Source of the DNA: an uncultured Burkholderiales bacterium
GTDB lineage: Bacteria > Pseudomonadota > Gammaproteobacteria > Burkholderiales > Burkholderiaceae_C
Direction of reading: 5' to 3'
NCBI GenBank assembly: GCA_945952065.1
Contig: CAMFGY010000025.1
Location: 1-64,000, forward strand
DNA length: 64,000 nucleotides
The position numbers were made by a program, and so were the translations under genes. Positions within the stretch are counted from its first letter, which is position 1. Every line of letters begins with the position of its first letter. This document shows positions 41,308 through 51,481 of this stretch, piece after piece. The notes beneath the pieces were generated by a model. That model searched no databases. It worked only from the letters and a program-made list of their open reading frames with translations, and was not told where the DNA came from.

Positions 41308-42465
41308 TCAAGCCACATGTCTTAGCCCCTGAACAATGTCGATGCGGCTCATCTTCCAAGCCGGCCAGGCGGCCGCCACCACGCCCACCACCACAGCGGC
41401 CAGCATTTGCAGGCCCATGGTCATGCCCGACACATGGAAGGTGGGGAAGAGCGTGCCCACCGCTTTGGCGAAGCTGCTGGCCAGGGGCAGGGTCAGCAGC
41501 AGGCCGGCCAGGCCGCCGAGCAGCGCGATCAACAGGCTTTCACCAAACAGCAGCTTGACCACAAAGCCGGGCGCAAAACCCAGGGCCTTGAGGGTGGCGT
41601 ACTCGGCCAGTCGCTCGCGCGCGGTCATGGTCATGGTGTTGGCCATCACCGCCATGATGATGACCACGATGATGTAGCTGACCGCTTCGATGGCGATCAG
41701 GATGGCCTCGCTCATCGAGACAAAGCTGAGTTGGAAGGCCGACTCGGTTTCGGTCAGGGTTTCGGCCAGCGAGTTCTTGAAGCTCTCATCCACGCGCTGC
41801 GAGATCAGTGCGGCGTTTTGCGGCTCATTGATGCCCAAGATGTAAACGCCGACGAAATTGGCCCGCGTGGGGGCGCGCTTGCGGATGAATTCGTTCAAAT
41901 AGCTCCAGTGAAACAGCAGCTGGCTTTCGTCCGTCTTGGCCTCGGCGCCGTCCCAGATGCCGCGCAGGGTGAAGGTCCAGGTGCCGGGGTAGATGGTGCC
42001 GCGAATGGGGATCTGGTCGCCCACCTTCCAGCCGAATTTGTCGGCCAGTTTGCGCCCGACGATGGCGCCTTGGCGGTCGCGCAAGAAAGCCAGGCGCTCT
42101 TCGTCCTTCAGTCGGTACTCGGGGTAGAGCGCCAAGTAACTCACTGGGTCGACGGCGAACTGTGGGAAGAAATTGCGCTCGGTGATGTAGATACCGCCAA
42201 ACCAGTTCGACCAGCTGATGCTGGTGACGCCGTCGATGCCCTTGAGCCGCTGGCTGTAGTTCATCGGCAAGGGGAATGTCAGCGAGATGGCGCTGCGCGT
42301 GATCAGGCGGGTGCTGCTGGAGCCCTCCACGCCGGCGTACCAGGCATCGATGATGGTGCGCAGCAGGCCAAAAGCACAGATGGCCACCACCAAGCCCACC
42401 AGCGTCAGCAGCGTGCGAAGTTTGTGGCGAAAGGCGTTTTTCAGCAGCAGCTTGAAGAGAAACAT
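41308..42465 (-). CDS. ABC exporter permease (MacB/FtsX type), first
   Basis: A 385-residue permease with the same four-helix layout: a start helix ([20 protein letters not shown]), a periplasmic MacB-like domain, and FtsX helices with the coupling segment [16 protein letters not shown]. It ends [16 protein letters not shown]. It lies 24 bp before the second permease gene and 22 bp after the ATPase gene. A split permease pair contrasts with classical MacB, in which ATPase and permease are fused. Confidence 0.9.
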   Translation of the reverse strand: MFLFKLLLKNAFRHKLRTLLTLVGLVVAICAFGLLRTIIDAWYAGVEGSSSTRLITRSAISLTFPLPMNYSQRLKGIDGVTSISWSNWFGGIYITERNFFPQFAVDPVSYLALYPEYRLKDEERLAFLRDRQGAIVGRKLADKFGWKVGDQIPIRGTIYPGTWTFTLRGIWDGAEAKTDESQLLFHWSYLNEFIRKRAPTRANFVGVYILGINEPQNAALISQRVDESFKNSLAETLTETESAFQLSFVSMSEAILIAIEAVSYIIVVIIMAVMANTMTMTARERLAEYATLKALGFAPGFVVKLLFGESLLIALLGGLAGLLLTLPLASSFAKAVGTLFPTFHVSGMTMGLQMLAAVVVGVVAAAWPAWKMSRIDIVQGLRHVA

Positions 42466-42487
42466 CGGTGCTTGGTCCTCGGGGGCT

Positions 42488-43189
42488 TCAAGCCTGGCGG
42501 GCCAGTTCTTCTTCGCTGACCAGCAAACCTTTTTCCAGGTGCACCATGCGGCGTGCGCGGGCGGCGGCCTTGGGGTCGTGGGTCACCATGACGATGGTTT
42601 TGCCCAGCTTGCGGTTCAGTTCATCGAGCAGGTCCAGCACCTCGCCGCCGGTCGTGCGGTCCAGGTCGCCGGTGGGTTCGTCGGCCACGATCAGCGTGGG
42701 GTCGCTGACCAGGGCGCGCGCGATGGCCACGCGCTGCTGCTGGCCGCCGGAGAGCTCATTGGGGTAATGGTCCATGCGATCGGCGAGCTTGACCATCTCC
42801 AGCGCGGCTTCGGCGTGGGCGCGCCGCTGTCGCGCCGACAAGCCGGTCAGCAAGAGGGGCAGTTCTACGTTCTCCAGCGCCGTCAACACAGGCATCAGGT
42901 TGTAGAACTGAAAGATGAAGCCGACATTGCGGGCGCGCCAGTCGGCGAGCTGACCTTCGCTCAAGGTGGCGATGTCGACACCACCGATTTCAATGCGGCC
43001 GCTGCTGGGCTGGTCAATCCCGGCAATCAGGTTCAGCAAGGTGCTTTTGCCCGAGCCGCTGGGGCCCATCAGGGCGACAAAGTCGCCGGCCGGCACATCG
43101 AGCTGAATGTCCAGCAGCACCGGAATGTCCTGGCCACCGCGTTGGTAGGCCTTGGACAGATCGCGAATCTTGATCAGCGTGTCGCTCAT
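42488..43189 (-). CDS. ABC exporter ATP-binding protein (LolD/MacB type)
   Basis: The 233-residue ATPase has Walker [11 protein letters not shown]-loop F-I-F-Q-F-Y-N-L-M, signature [15 protein letters not shown], Walker [13 protein letters not shown] and H-loop V-T-H-D. The start is MSDTLIK at 43189, just 8 bp after the adaptor's stop; the frame stays open through the adaptor gene, but that part is antisense-free non-homologous sequence. It powers the two permeases downstream. Confidence 0.93.
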   Translation of the reverse strand: MSDTLIKIRDLSKAYQRGGQDIPVLLDIQLDVPAGDFVALMGPSGSGKSTLLNLIAGIDQPSSGRIEIGGVDIATLSEGQLADWRARNVGFIFQFYNLMPVLTALENVELPLLLTGLSARQRRAHAEAALEMVKLADRMDHYPNELSGGQQQRVAIARALVSDPTLIVADEPTGDLDRTTGGEVLDLLDELNRKLGKTIVMVTHDPKAAARARRMVHLEKGLLVSEEELARQA

Positions 43190-43197
43190 GGATTGAC

Positions 43198-44463
43198 TTA
43201 CTTGGTCGCCAGCGTGACTTGTTGGCCCGACTTCAGCTTGGCCGAGGGCGACAAGACGATGCGCTCGCCGGACTTGATGGCGCCACTGACTTCCATCACA
43301 TCGCCGAGCTTGCGGCCGGGCTTGACCTCGACCGCTTCCAGCAGCTCTTTCTCGCCTTCGCGTTGAATGCGGTAGACCCACTGCTTGCCGTCCTTCTCCA
43401 GCAAGGCCTTGGGGTTGACGGCCAACACCGGCTTTTGATCGGCGGCACTGGCGGCTTGCGAGAGGAAGCTGACCTTGGCGCTCATCTCCGGCAGGATGCG
43501 CGGGTCCAGCTTGTCAAAGCGCACCTTGGTCATGACGGTGGCTTTGGCACGGTCCACCGTGGGCACGATGCCGACCACCTGGCCGGTGAAGCGGGCCTCG
43601 GGCAGGGCGTCCAGCGTGATCTCGACGGGCTGGCCCTTGGTGGCCTTGCCCAAGCTGCCCTCGGACACATCGGCTTCGACTTCCAGTGTGCTGAGATCGG
43701 CCATGGTGACCACCGCGCCTTGCGAGCCGGTGGCGCTGGAGAAGGGCGTGATCATGTCGCCCACATTGGCGTTTTTGCTCAGCACCACGCCGTCAAAGGG
43801 CGCGCGGATCTCGGTGTAGTCGCGGTTCACCTGCTGCACATTCAAGAGCGCTTGGGCTTGCGCCAGCGAGGCCTGGGCCTGCGCAATGCTGGCTTGGGCG
43901 GCGGCCTGGGCGGCGCGGGCGCTGTCGAGTCGGCGCTGGTTGGCTTCCAGCGCCTGGGTCGACACAAAGCCTTGAGCCTGCAGGCTCTTGCTGCGCTGCA
44001 TCTCGGCCTCGGCATTGGCGAACTCCACTTGGGCTTGGGCGGCCTGGGCTTGCGCCTGACGCTGGCCGGCCTCGGCCTGGCGCACGCCGGCCAGGGCGGT
44101 GCCGATGGCGGCTTGCACATCGCTGGCATCCAGCTTGGCGATCAAATCGCCTTTTTTGAGCAGGCTGCCTTCGCGCACATGCAGTTCCACCAAGCGGCCG
44201 CTGCCCTTGGAGGCCACGGCCGCGCGGCGCTGCGCCACCACATAGCCCGAGGCAGTGAGTTGCAGGTATTGCTGCGAGGGGTAGCTTTGCAGCACGGTGC
44301 TGGCCTGCACCTCGGGCTTGGCCGGCATGGCCAGCAGGGCCACCACGGCCAGCGCAGCCAATGCGCCCAAGACCAGCGGCCAGCGCTTGCGGCGGCTCTT
44401 CATGGCCGGCGTTTGGCGGTCGATTTTCAGTTGGCCCAGCGAGGAGGGGTTTGCATCTGCCAT
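43198..44463 (-). CDS. Periplasmic adaptor (HlyD/MacA/RND MFP family)
   Basis: A 421-residue membrane-fusion protein. It has an N-terminal membrane helix (about 28-46), a biotinyl-lipoyl half (GSGRLVELHVREGSLLKKGD), a long Gln/Ala-rich hairpin coiled coil (about 115-215), the second lipoyl half (IRAPFDGVVLSKNANVGD) and beta-barrel domains. It would link the inner-membrane ABC transporter to an outer-membrane TolC-like channel, which is not encoded here. First gene of the operon. Confidence 0.92.
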   Translation of the reverse strand: MADANPSSLGQLKIDRQTPAMKSRRKRWPLVLGALAALAVVALLAMPAKPEVQASTVLQSYPSQQYLQLTASGYVVAQRRAAVASKGSGRLVELHVREGSLLKKGDLIAKLDASDVQAAIGTALAGVRQAEAGQRQAQAQAAQAQVEFANAEAEMQRSKSLQAQGFVSTQALEANQRRLDSARAAQAAAQASIAQAQASLAQAQALLNVQQVNRDYTEIRAPFDGVVLSKNANVGDMITPFSSATGSQGAVVTMADLSTLEVEADVSEGSLGKATKGQPVEITLDALPEARFTGQVVGIVPTVDRAKATVMTKVRFDKLDPRILPEMSAKVSFLSQAASAADQKPVLAVNPKALLEKDGKQWVYRIQREGEKELLEAVEVKPGRKLGDVMEVSGAIKSGERIVLSPSAKLKSGQQVTLATK

Positions 44464-44564
44464 GGTGTCAGCGTTGCTATGAACTCGAAGTTAGGCGCAT
44501 TGTGCACAGTTTTGCCCAGCGCTTGCGCCCGCCCCAGTGGCCGGCATCCGTTCCAAGGGGTAGG

Positions 44565-45149
44565 ATGCTGGGCTGGTTTTTTGGCCTCTTGTCGATGAGC
44601 GTCTTGGGTTTCTTGCGCACGGGTGTACCGATCTTGCTGCTGCTGCAGGGCTTGGCCTTGCAGTCTTGCGCTTGGGCTCAAGCTGGGGCCGGGCAGGACT
44701 GTGCCGCATTGGTCTCGCCGGAGCATGTGTTGGAAACCCTGAACCGCCTGCGTGCGCAAGCGCGTTCCTGCGGGTCCGGCCTCTTGCCCGCGGGGCCGCC
44801 CTTGCAGTGGGATGCCCGGTTGGCGGCTTCGGCGCGCAGCCATGCGGCCGATTTGTCTCAGGGGGAGCAGCTCAGCCATATGGGGCCGCGAGGTGCGGGA
44901 CTGCGCGAGCGCATGCGTCAGAGTGGCTACCCAGCCCAGCGCGCCGGTGAGAACCTGGCGGCCGGGCAAGAAAGCCTGGATGAAGTGCTGCACACCTGGG
45001 CCACCAGTGCCAAGCATTGCGACAACCTGATGCAGGCGGAGTACAGCGAGGTCGGCATGGCCTGCGTGGCCGGGCCGGGGCGGTTCCAGCGTTATTGGGT
45101 GATGAATCTGGGGCGCATCTCGCAAGAGCCTTGGGTGCCGGCGCGCTGA
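44565..45149 (+). CDS. CAP-domain (SCP/PR1-like) secreted protein
   Basis: The 194-residue product has a signal peptide ending C-A-W-A-Q-A and a CAP domain: L-N-R-L-R-A-Q-A-R, then PLQWDARLAASARSHAADLS, the His region L-S-H-M-G-P-R-G-A-G-L, A-G-E-N-L-A-A-G-Q and the end Y-W-V-M-N-L-G-R. The putative cavity residues (His, Glu, His) look kept. Bacterial CAP proteins are extracytoplasmic with mostly unknown activity. The start at 44565 is preceded by AAGGGG; the frame is open upstream without a signal peptide. Confidence 0.87.
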   Translation: MLGWFFGLLSMSVLGFLRTGVPILLLLQGLALQSCAWAQAGAGQDCAALVSPEHVLETLNRLRAQARSCGSGLLPAGPPLQWDARLAASARSHAADLSQGEQLSHMGPRGAGLRERMRQSGYPAQRAGENLAAGQESLDEVLHTWATSAKHCDNLMQAEYSEVGMACVAGPGRFQRYWVMNLGRISQEPWVPAR

Positions 45150-45170
45150 GGGCGCTGCCGGCCAGCAGAC

Positions 45171-45836
45171 TCAAATCCAGCCCAGATCAATCGCACGCAG
45201 TACCGCCTGGGTGCGGTCTCGCACGCCCATCTTGGAGAAGATGGCCGAGCAGTGGTTTTTGATCACGCCTTCGCTATTGCCCAGCAGCGCCGCAATCTCG
45301 GTATTGCTGCGGCCACTGGCCACCAGACGCAAAACTTGCAATTCTTTGGGCGAGAGTGGATCGGGCTGCTCGGTGGCCACAAAGGCGCGTTCGCCGTCTT
45401 TGACCGGGCGTTCCATGCGGGTGGTCAGTGAAGGGCGCAGCGCCGTGCCGCCATCGGCCACATCGCGCAAAGCTTGCAACAAGGTGTCGGGGCTGATGGC
45501 CTTGAGCAAGAAGCCGCGCGCGCCGGAGCGCACCGCTTCGTCGAAGGCATTGGAGTCATCAAAGGTGGTCAGCAGCACCACCGGCACATTCAGCGCGCGC
45601 GCCGCCAGGGCGCGGATCAGGCCCAAGCCGTCCAGCCTCGGCATGCGCATGTCCGAGAGGATGATGTCGGGCATTTGCTCCAGGCTGAGTGCGCTGATTT
45701 GCTCCAGGGCTTCGGCGCCATCGCAAGCCTCGCCGACGATGCGGATCTCGTCGCTGAGGGCCAGCAGACCCTTCAAGGCTTCACGCACCAGTTGCTGGTC
45801 TTCCACCAGCAGCAGTTTGATTTCAGAGGTGTTCAT
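45171..45836 (-). CDS. NarL/FixJ-type response regulator
   Basis: A 221-residue regulator with receiver domain (acidic D13, phospho-acceptor Asp62 in I-I-L-S-D-M-R-M-P, T/S and Lys at L-T-T-F and F-L-L-K-A) and a C-terminal LuxR helix-turn-helix (LSPKELQVLRLVASGRSNTEIAALL). Its ATG overlaps the kinase stop (ATGA), so the two are co-translated. The operon is convergent with the CAP gene, 21 bp away. Target genes unknown. Confidence 0.93.
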   Translation of the reverse strand: MNTSEIKLLLVEDQQLVREALKGLLALSDEIRIVGEACDGAEALEQISALSLEQMPDIILSDMRMPRLDGLGLIRALAARALNVPVVLLTTFDDSNAFDEAVRSGARGFLLKAISPDTLLQALRDVADGGTALRPSLTTRMERPVKDGERAFVATEQPDPLSPKELQVLRLVASGRSNTEIAALLGNSEGVIKNHCSAIFSKMGVRDRTQAVLRAIDLGWI

Positions 45837-47068
45837 ACAGTCCTAGGGCAGCACAATTCAATTTTGAAGCCGGGATGGGTGCGCAGCACTTGCATGCGGC
45901 CCCCCAGCTCAGCCATCCGTTCGGCCATGCCTTGCAAGCCATTGCCCGGGTTGAGGCGAGGCGCGCCTTTGCCATCATCGTCGATGCTGACGCGGATGTG
46001 TGGGCTCATGGCGGCCCCGATATCCGCCATCTCATCAACGCTCAATGTGATGCGAACCCGGCTGGCTTGCGCATGTCGCACGCTGTTGGTGACCGCTTCT
46101 TGCACGCAGCGCAACAAGGCATGGGCAACGCGCGGGCTGAGATCGCGCGCGCCGGGCGCGATGTCGAGCTCGATGCGAATCAGCGCAATTCCTTCGGCCA
46201 GGGCGTGCAGCGCCGCGCTCAGATCAATGCGCTGCGACGATCTCTGCTGAGAGACCGCTGCCCGCACATCGGCCAGGAGCTGCGCGGCACATTCACGGGC
46301 TTTCTCCACGGCTTGGCTTGCGCCCTCGGTCTTGTGTCTTTGCAACAAGGCACCGCCCAGCTGCAGCTGCATGTTCAGCGCGGTCAAGTGGTGACCCACC
46401 ACATCATGCAGCTCGCGCGCCATCAGGGTGCGTTCGCTGTAGCGAAGCTGCTCGGCCTGCAATTGCTCGGCACTCAGGCGTTCGGCCAGCATCACTTGCA
46501 ACCAACGGCGTTTCTCGGCTTCGGCGGCGGCCATGCGGCCCAAACCAAAGGCCATGCCATGCAAGGCCACCATGGCCATCACCAGGCCCAGGCCGTCCAA
46601 CCATGCCGGAACATTGCTGGGCCCGTTGGCGGCCACGGGTTCTGGCAGCGGCAGCAAGACGTTCAGCAGCAAACTGATAGCGACTTGCGCCAAGGCGAAC
46701 AAGAAGGCAGCGCGGGCGCGCAAGACCACCGCCGCCAGGGCCGTCACCAAAAAAGGCAGACCCGGCGTCACGCAAATGGCCAGCAGATCGATCAGGATCA
46801 GGCGGCTCAAGGCCGCGCGCGGCGCTTGCTCGGTGCTGCTGATGACGGCCAAGCGCCAAAACGCCCAAGCGAACAAGAGCACCAAAAAGAAACAGCTGAG
46901 CACCAGCAGCCGGTCATTGCTGGACCCGCCCATGCGCAAGTAGATGGCGGCGACCACGCCGTCAAAGGCATCGCTGCGGTAGCCCAGGAGGCTGGCCACG
47001 GTGGCCGTCAATTCCAACAGGCACACCGACAGCACCGCAATGCGCAGCACCACGCCCGGTTGGGTCAT
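45833..47068 (-). CDS. NarL-system sensor histidine kinase (HisKA_3)
   Basis: The 411-residue kinase has about six membrane helices in the first 190 residues, a coiled linker, the HisKA_3 box A-R-E-L-H-D-V-V-G-H-H-L with the phospho-His, and an HATPase_c domain (EAVTNSVRHAQAS, SIDDDGKGA, G-N-G-L-Q-G-M-A-E-R-M). It partners the overlapping response regulator. The start is uncertain: I use ATG 47068, where membrane helices begin, but the frame stays open to 47209, overlapping mnmA by 38 bp. Confidence 0.88.
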   Translation of the reverse strand: MTQPGVVLRIAVLSVCLLELTATVASLLGYRSDAFDGVVAAIYLRMGGSSNDRLLVLSCFFLVLLFAWAFWRLAVISSTEQAPRAALSRLILIDLLAICVTPGLPFLVTALAAVVLRARAAFLFALAQVAISLLLNVLLPLPEPVAANGPSNVPAWLDGLGLVMAMVALHGMAFGLGRMAAAEAEKRRWLQVMLAERLSAEQLQAEQLRYSERTLMARELHDVVGHHLTALNMQLQLGGALLQRHKTEGASQAVEKARECAAQLLADVRAAVSQQRSSQRIDLSAALHALAEGIALIRIELDIAPGARDLSPRVAHALLRCVQEAVTNSVRHAQASRVRITLSVDEMADIGAAMSPHIRVSIDDDGKGAPRLNPGNGLQGMAERMAELGGRMQVLRTHPGFKIELCCPRTV

Positions 47069-47171
47069 GCGGTCGAGCAGGCGGTCAAGCGAGTTCAAGT
47101 GAGCGGGCGCGGGCAGAGCGAGAAGGTCGCAAAGGGTGCCACAGCCCGAGCCGGATGACCCGTGCCCTTGG

Positions 47172-48314
47172 TCATGCTGACCCCTCGTCCAAGGGTGTGG
47201 CTTGTGCAATCACGGCGCCGCCCAAGCAGACTTCACCGTCGTACAAGACCGCGCTTTGGCCGGGGGTGACTGCCCATTGCGGCTGGGCGAAGTCGAGCCG
47301 GAACTGGCCGGGCGCGGGGGTGTCTGGCATGAGCGCGCAAGCGGCATCGGCCTGGCGATAGCGGGTTTTGGCGCCAAAGCCGCCAAACTTGGGCGCGGGG
47401 CCGGTCCAGGAAATATCGCCCGCCACCAGGCTTTGGCTCAGCAGCCAAGGGTGTTCATGCCCCTGCACCACATACAAGGTGTTGCTTTGCATGTCTTTGC
47501 GCGCCACAAACCAGGGGGCGTGGTCGCCGCCGCCGCGTGCCGCGCCTTTTTCTTTGACGCCGCCAATGCCCAGGCCCTGGCGCTGACCCAGGGTGTAGAA
47601 GGACAGGCCCACATGCTCGCCCAGCTTGCGGCCGCGGGCATCTTTGATGGGGCCGGGCTTGTGGGCCAGATAGCGGTTCAAAAACTCGCGAAAAGGCCGC
47701 TCGCCGATGAAGCAAATGCCGGTGGAGTCTTTTTTCTTGGCATTGGGCAGGCCGATTTCTTCGGCAATGCGGCGCACCTCGGTCTTGTGCAACTCGCCCA
47801 CCGGGAACAGGGTCTTGGCCAGCTGGGCTTGGTTGAGGCGGTGCAGGAAGTAGCTCTGGTCCTTGCTGTTGTCCACGCCTTTCAACAACTGCGTTTGGCC
47901 TTCGACTTCCCTCACCCGCGCATAGTGGCCGGTGGCAATCTTTTCAGCGCCCAAGCGCATCGCGTGGTCGAGAAAGGCTTTGAACTTGATCTCGGCATTG
48001 CACAGGATGTCGGGGTTGGGCGTGCGGCCGGCCTGGTACTCGCTCAGAAAAGCGGCAAACACCCGGTCTTTGTAGTCGGCGGCGAAGTTGACATGCTCGA
48101 TCTCGATGCCGATCACATCGGCCACGGCGGCGGCGTCAACGAAGTCGATATTGGAGGAGCAGTACTTGCCATGCTCATCGTCGCTGTCGTCGTCTTCCCA
48201 ATTCTTCATGAAGATGCCGACGACCTCATGGCCCTGTTTTTTCAAGAGGTAGGCGGTGACGGCGGAGTCCACGCCGCCGGAGAGTCCGACGACGATGCGT
48301 TGCTTGTGGTTCAT
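47172..48314 (-). CDS. mnmA: tRNA-specific 2-thiouridylase MnmA
   Basis: MnmA thiolates U34 of tRNA-Lys, -Glu and -Gln using ATP and persulfide sulfur. The 380-residue product has the PP-loop [15 protein letters not shown] at the N-terminus, the catalytic Cys in N-P-D-I-L-C-N, the second Cys in D-S-T-G-I-C-F-I-G, and a C-terminal beta-barrel with V-A-R-K-D. I start at MNHKQR (48314); ATG 48332 is in frame. A Nudix gene follows 1.1 kb away on the same strand, separated by a plus-strand gene; in other proteobacteria a NudJ gene adjoins mnmA. Confidence 0.95.
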   Translation of the reverse strand: MNHKQRIVVGLSGGVDSAVTAYLLKKQGHEVVGIFMKNWEDDDSDDEHGKYCSSNIDFVDAAAVADVIGIEIEHVNFAADYKDRVFAAFLSEYQAGRTPNPDILCNAEIKFKAFLDHAMRLGAEKIATGHYARVREVEGQTQLLKGVDNSKDQSYFLHRLNQAQLAKTLFPVGELHKTEVRRIAEEIGLPNAKKKDSTGICFIGERPFREFLNRYLAHKPGPIKDARGRKLGEHVGLSFYTLGQRQGLGIGGVKEKGAARGGGDHAPWFVARKDMQSNTLYVVQGHEHPWLLSQSLVAGDISWTGPAPKFGGFGAKTRYRQADAACALMPDTPAPGQFRLDFAQPQWAVTPGQSAVLYDGEVCLGGAVIAQATPLDEGSA

Positions 48315-48452
48315 GGCCGAATTGTCCCGCATGGCACAAAGCTCTGCAGCCCCCGGGCTGCTTGGGGTGGCCTGCTCCTACAATCCAGGCTCCGCCCGCC
48401 AGCGCTTGCGCAGCGCCCTTTTTGAACCCGAGCCCCATCGCCCCACGCCTCC

Positions 48453-49397
48453 ATGAGCAAGCGCCCCTCCAGTATTGCCTCGCGAATTGCCACGCTGGGC
48501 GAGCGCATCGGTTTCAAGGACAAGGCCAAGATCTACGCCGGCGCGCTCTTGCACCCGGAGTCCACGCGCCGTTGGCTGGCGTTTGTCGATCAGCATCCGA
48601 TGCTGGGCGGCGCCTTGAGCGTGCACCCCAAGCTGCTGACGAAGATTTACCGCCCCTATTTCTCGACCCAACTGGGCTGCGCGAGCCGGGTCGATCTCTT
48701 GATTGAGCATTACAGCTTTTTGATCGCACATGGCTGGTCGGACCTCTTGGCCGCTTCGGCCTTGCAGAACCAGACCCTGTGTGAGTTCGAGGGCAAGTCG
48801 GGCGAGAAGTTCCAGCTGGAGCTGTCGGCCGTGCATGAGGGCCACCGCGAGGGCGAGCTGTGCCTGCGCTTGATGCTGGGCGGCGAGATGGTGTTCAACG
48901 CCTCGTTTTTGTTTCTGCAACATCAGGGGCAAGCCTGTGTGGCCATCGGCCGCGTGCAAGGCGGCAATACCGAGGGCGCACGCGAACTGGTCAAAAAGGC
49001 GACGCGCGACTTTTTTGGCGCGCGGCCGGCGGCAGTGTTGGTGCAGGCGGTGCGTCAGATCGGGCTCTTGATGGGCTGCGAGAAGCTGCTCTTGATCAGC
49101 AACCGCGAGCGCATTGCACTCAACCCCTGGCGGCGCCGCAAAATCACCTCGGACTACGACACCTTGTGGACCGAGCTGGGCGCGACCCGCAGCGCATCGG
49201 GCCAGCACGAGCTGCGCTGCGCCGAGGTGCCGGCCGCTGACCTGGCGGAGGTGGCCTCCAAAAAACGCGCTGAGGTGAAGCGCAAGTTCGCGCTGTTTGA
49301 TGCGATGTATGCCGGCTTGGCCGAACGATTGCAGGGTTTGCAGCCGGCGGCCGTGAGTGCAAGCGCCAGCCTTCGGGTCTCATCTAGCCCGACTTGA
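48453..49397 (+). CDS. DUF535 (VirK/YbjX) family protein
   Basis: A 314-residue protein with the DUF535 pattern: HPESTRRWLAFVDQHPMLGG early, Y-S-F-L-I, H-E-G-x-REGELCLRLML in the middle, GRVQGG and, near the end, K-I-T-S-D-Y-D-x-L-W-T-E-L-G. VirK-like proteins are linked to virulence or antimicrobial peptide resistance in enterobacteria, but the activity is unknown. A TACAAT hexamer at 48379-48384 may be its -10. The last 14 bp overlap the antisense Nudix gene. Confidence 0.87.
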   Translation: MSKRPSSIASRIATLGERIGFKDKAKIYAGALLHPESTRRWLAFVDQHPMLGGALSVHPKLLTKIYRPYFSTQLGCASRVDLLIEHYSFLIAHGWSDLLAASALQNQTLCEFEGKSGEKFQLELSAVHEGHREGELCLRLMLGGEMVFNASFLFLQHQGQACVAIGRVQGGNTEGARELVKKATRDFFGARPAAVLVQAVRQIGLLMGCEKLLLISNRERIALNPWRRRKITSDYDTLWTELGATRSASGQHELRCAEVPAADLAEVASKKRAEVKRKFALFDAMYAGLAERLQGLQPAAVSASASLRVSSSPT

Positions 49398-49887
49398 TGA
49401 GTGGCGCATACAGCGAGGCATCGACCTGAATCGCATCCAGCGGCAGGCGCCGCCCGCTCACATGGTCTTCCACACAGCGCAGCACCAAGGGGCTGCGATG
49501 CCGGAAGGCGCTGGCGCGCAACTCGTCCAGCGTCATCCACACCGTGCGCACAATGCCGCGGTCCAGGCTTTGGCCGGCGATCACTTCGCCCACCGTGCCG
49601 CTGAAGGCCAGACGCAGATAGGTGACATCCTCTAATCGCGCCGGCCGCACAAAGCGGGCCAGATAAATGCCCAGCAAAGCCTCGGGCACAAAGGGGCGGG
49701 CGGTCTCCTCCAAGGCTTCGCGCACCACCGCTTGCAGCGGCGATTCTCCGGGGTCCAGATGGCCGGCCGGGTTGTTCAGCTGCAGGCCCTCGGGGGTCTC
49801 TTCTTCCACTAACAGAAAGCGCCCACGGTCTTCAATCACCGCGGCGACGGTGACTGCGGGCTTCCAGCGTTCTGTGTTGTTTGACAT
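49384..49887 (-). CDS. Nudix hydrolase (NudJ-like)
   Basis: The 167-residue product has the Nudix box GHLDPGESPLQAVVREALEET (about 42-62), with the catalytic R-E-x-x-E-E replaced as R-E-A-L-E-E, so it is intact; the final glycine is missing. The L-N-N-P-A-G-H-L-D run is characteristic of the NudJ subgroup, which acts on thiamine pyrophosphate and nucleotides and is classically next to mnmA. Here one inverted gene separates them. It is convergent with the DUF535 gene with a 14-bp overlap. Confidence 0.88.
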   Translation of the reverse strand: MSNNTERWKPAVTVAAVIEDRGRFLLVEEETPEGLQLNNPAGHLDPGESPLQAVVREALEETARPFVPEALLGIYLARFVRPARLEDVTYLRLAFSGTVGEVIAGQSLDRGIVRTVWMTLDELRASAFRHRSPLVLRCVEDHVSGRRLPLDAIQVDASLYAPLIKSG

Positions 49888-50037
49888 TCACGACTCCTAC
49901 TTCCCCAGGCATGCCCGGGTGTCATACAGCAGCTCTATTGTGTAAGCTGTTTGCAAGCATCCGGGGCGAACTCGCCCTTCGGTGATTCTTTATTGCAAGA
50001 CATTTCGGCGCCATGGTTGCGCAGGAGGGAATGGTCC

Positions 50038-51156
50038 ATGCTGATAGGAGTACCGCGCGAAAGTGCGGCCGGAGAAACGCGCGTGGCTGCCACGCCGGAA
50101 ACGGTCAAGAAGCTGAAAGCCCAAGGGCATGTCTTGCGCATCGAGCGCGGCGCCGGGCTGGCGGCCAGCGTCACCGACGAGGCCTATATCGCCGCCGGTG
50201 CCGAGATCGTCGATCGAGCTCAGGCCTTCGCCGCCGATTTGCTGCTCAAGGTCAAGAGTCCGAATGCCGAGGAGCTGGCCCTGATCAAGCCGGGCACGGC
50301 CTTGGTCGGCATGCTCAACCCCTTTGACCGCGACGGGCTGCAAGCCCTGGCCGCTGCAGGCCTGACCGCCTTTGCGCTGGAAGCGGCGCCGCGCACCTCG
50401 CGGGCGCAAAGCATGGATGTTTTGTCCAGCCAAGCCAATATCGCCGGTTACAAGGCGGTGATGATGGCCGCCGACAAATACCCGCGCTTTTTCCCCATGC
50501 TGATGACGGCCGCTGGTACGGTGAAGGCCGCGCGGGTGGTGATTCTGGGCGTGGGCGTGGCGGGCTTGCAGGCGATTGCCACGGCCAAGCGCCTGGGCGC
50601 GGTGATCGAGGCCTCGGACGTGCGCCCCTCGGTCAAGGAGCAGGTGGAGTCCTTGGGGGCTAAGTTCATCGATGTGCCCTATGAAACCGAGGAAGAGAAA
50701 GAAGCTGCCGTCGGTGTGGGGGGTTATGCGCGGCCCATGCCGCAAAGCTGGCTGGACCGTCAAAAGCTCGAAGTCGCCAAGCGCGTGGCGCAGGCCGATG
50801 TGGTGATCACGACCGCCTTGATTCCGGGGCGCGCCGCGCCCGTGCTGGTCAGCGAAGACATGGTCAAGAGCATGAAGCCGGGTTCGGTCATCGTCGATTT
50901 GGCCGCCTCCAATGGTGGCAACTGCCCGTTGACGGAGGCCGGCAAGACAGTGCTCAAGCATGGCGTGACCCTGGTGGGCGAGACCAATCTGCCGGCCTTG
51001 GTGGCGGCCGATGCCTCGGCGCTGTATGCCCGCAACCTGCTGGACTTTTTGAAACTGGTCATCAGCAAAGAGGGGGCCTTGCAGGTGCCCATGGATGACG
51101 ACATCGTTGCAGCTTGCTTGGTGACCCAGGCCGGTGAAGTGACTCGAAAGGCCTGA
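50038..51156 (+). CDS. pntAA: NAD(P) transhydrogenase subunit alpha, part 1 (PntAA)
   Basis: The 372-residue soluble NAD(H)-binding domain I of the proton-pumping transhydrogenase. It opens with [19 protein letters not shown], has the [17 protein letters not shown] loop, the Rossmann motif [12 protein letters not shown], and Q-V-E-S-L-G-A-K. The start is set by AGGAGGGA 7 nt before ATG 50038, although the frame is open 29 codons more. The enzyme couples proton entry to NADPH formation. First gene of the three-gene operon. Confidence 0.95.
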   Translation: MLIGVPRESAAGETRVAATPETVKKLKAQGHVLRIERGAGLAASVTDEAYIAAGAEIVDRAQAFAADLLLKVKSPNAEELALIKPGTALVGMLNPFDRDGLQALAAAGLTAFALEAAPRTSRAQSMDVLSSQANIAGYKAVMMAADKYPRFFPMLMTAAGTVKAARVVILGVGVAGLQAIATAKRLGAVIEASDVRPSVKEQVESLGAKFIDVPYETEEEKEAAVGVGGYARPMPQSWLDRQKLEVAKRVAQADVVITTALIPGRAAPVLVSEDMVKSMKPGSVIVDLAASNGGNCPLTEAGKTVLKHGVTLVGETNLPALVAADASALYARNLLDFLKLVISKEGALQVPMDDDIVAACLVTQAGEVTRKA

Positions 51157-51160
51157 TGCC

Positions 51161-51481
51161 ATGGAACTCGTCAACCCCACCATCACCAATCTGATCATCT
51201 TTGTGCTGGCCATCTATGTGGGTTACCACGTGGTCTGGACGGTCACGCCCGCGCTGCACACGCCTTTGATGGCCGTCACGAACGCGATCTCGGCCATCGT
51301 CATCGTCGGCGCCATGCTGGCCGCGGCCTTGACCGTGACCGATCTGGGCAAGTTCATGGGCACGCTGGCGGTGGCGCTGGCGGCGGTCAATGTCTTTGGC
51401 GGATTCCTGGTGACGCGGCGCATGCTGGAGATGTTCAAAAAGAAGGCGCCCAGCAAGAAGGCGGAGGAGACCCGGCCATGA
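51161..51481 (+). CDS. pntAB: NAD(P) transhydrogenase subunit alpha, part 2 (PntAB)
   Basis: A 106-residue membrane domain (IIa) with three hydrophobic helices and the conserved [17 protein letters not shown] loop. It ends in a basic tail (FKKKAPSKK). The alpha subunit is thus split in two, as in Rhodospirillum-type enzymes. It lies 4 bp after pntAA, and its stop overlaps the start of pntB (ATGA). Confidence 0.95.
   Translation: MELVNPTITNLIIFVLAIYVGYHVVWTVTPALHTPLMAVTNAISAIVIVGAMLAAALTVTDLGKFMGTLAVALAAVNVFGGFLVTRRMLEMFKKKAPSKKAEETRP

Noticed and set aside
51161-51481. Whether the short pntAB gene is a broken fragment of pntA
   Set aside because: It is a complete membrane domain of normal length in the known split-alpha arrangement, with its own start and coupled stop.
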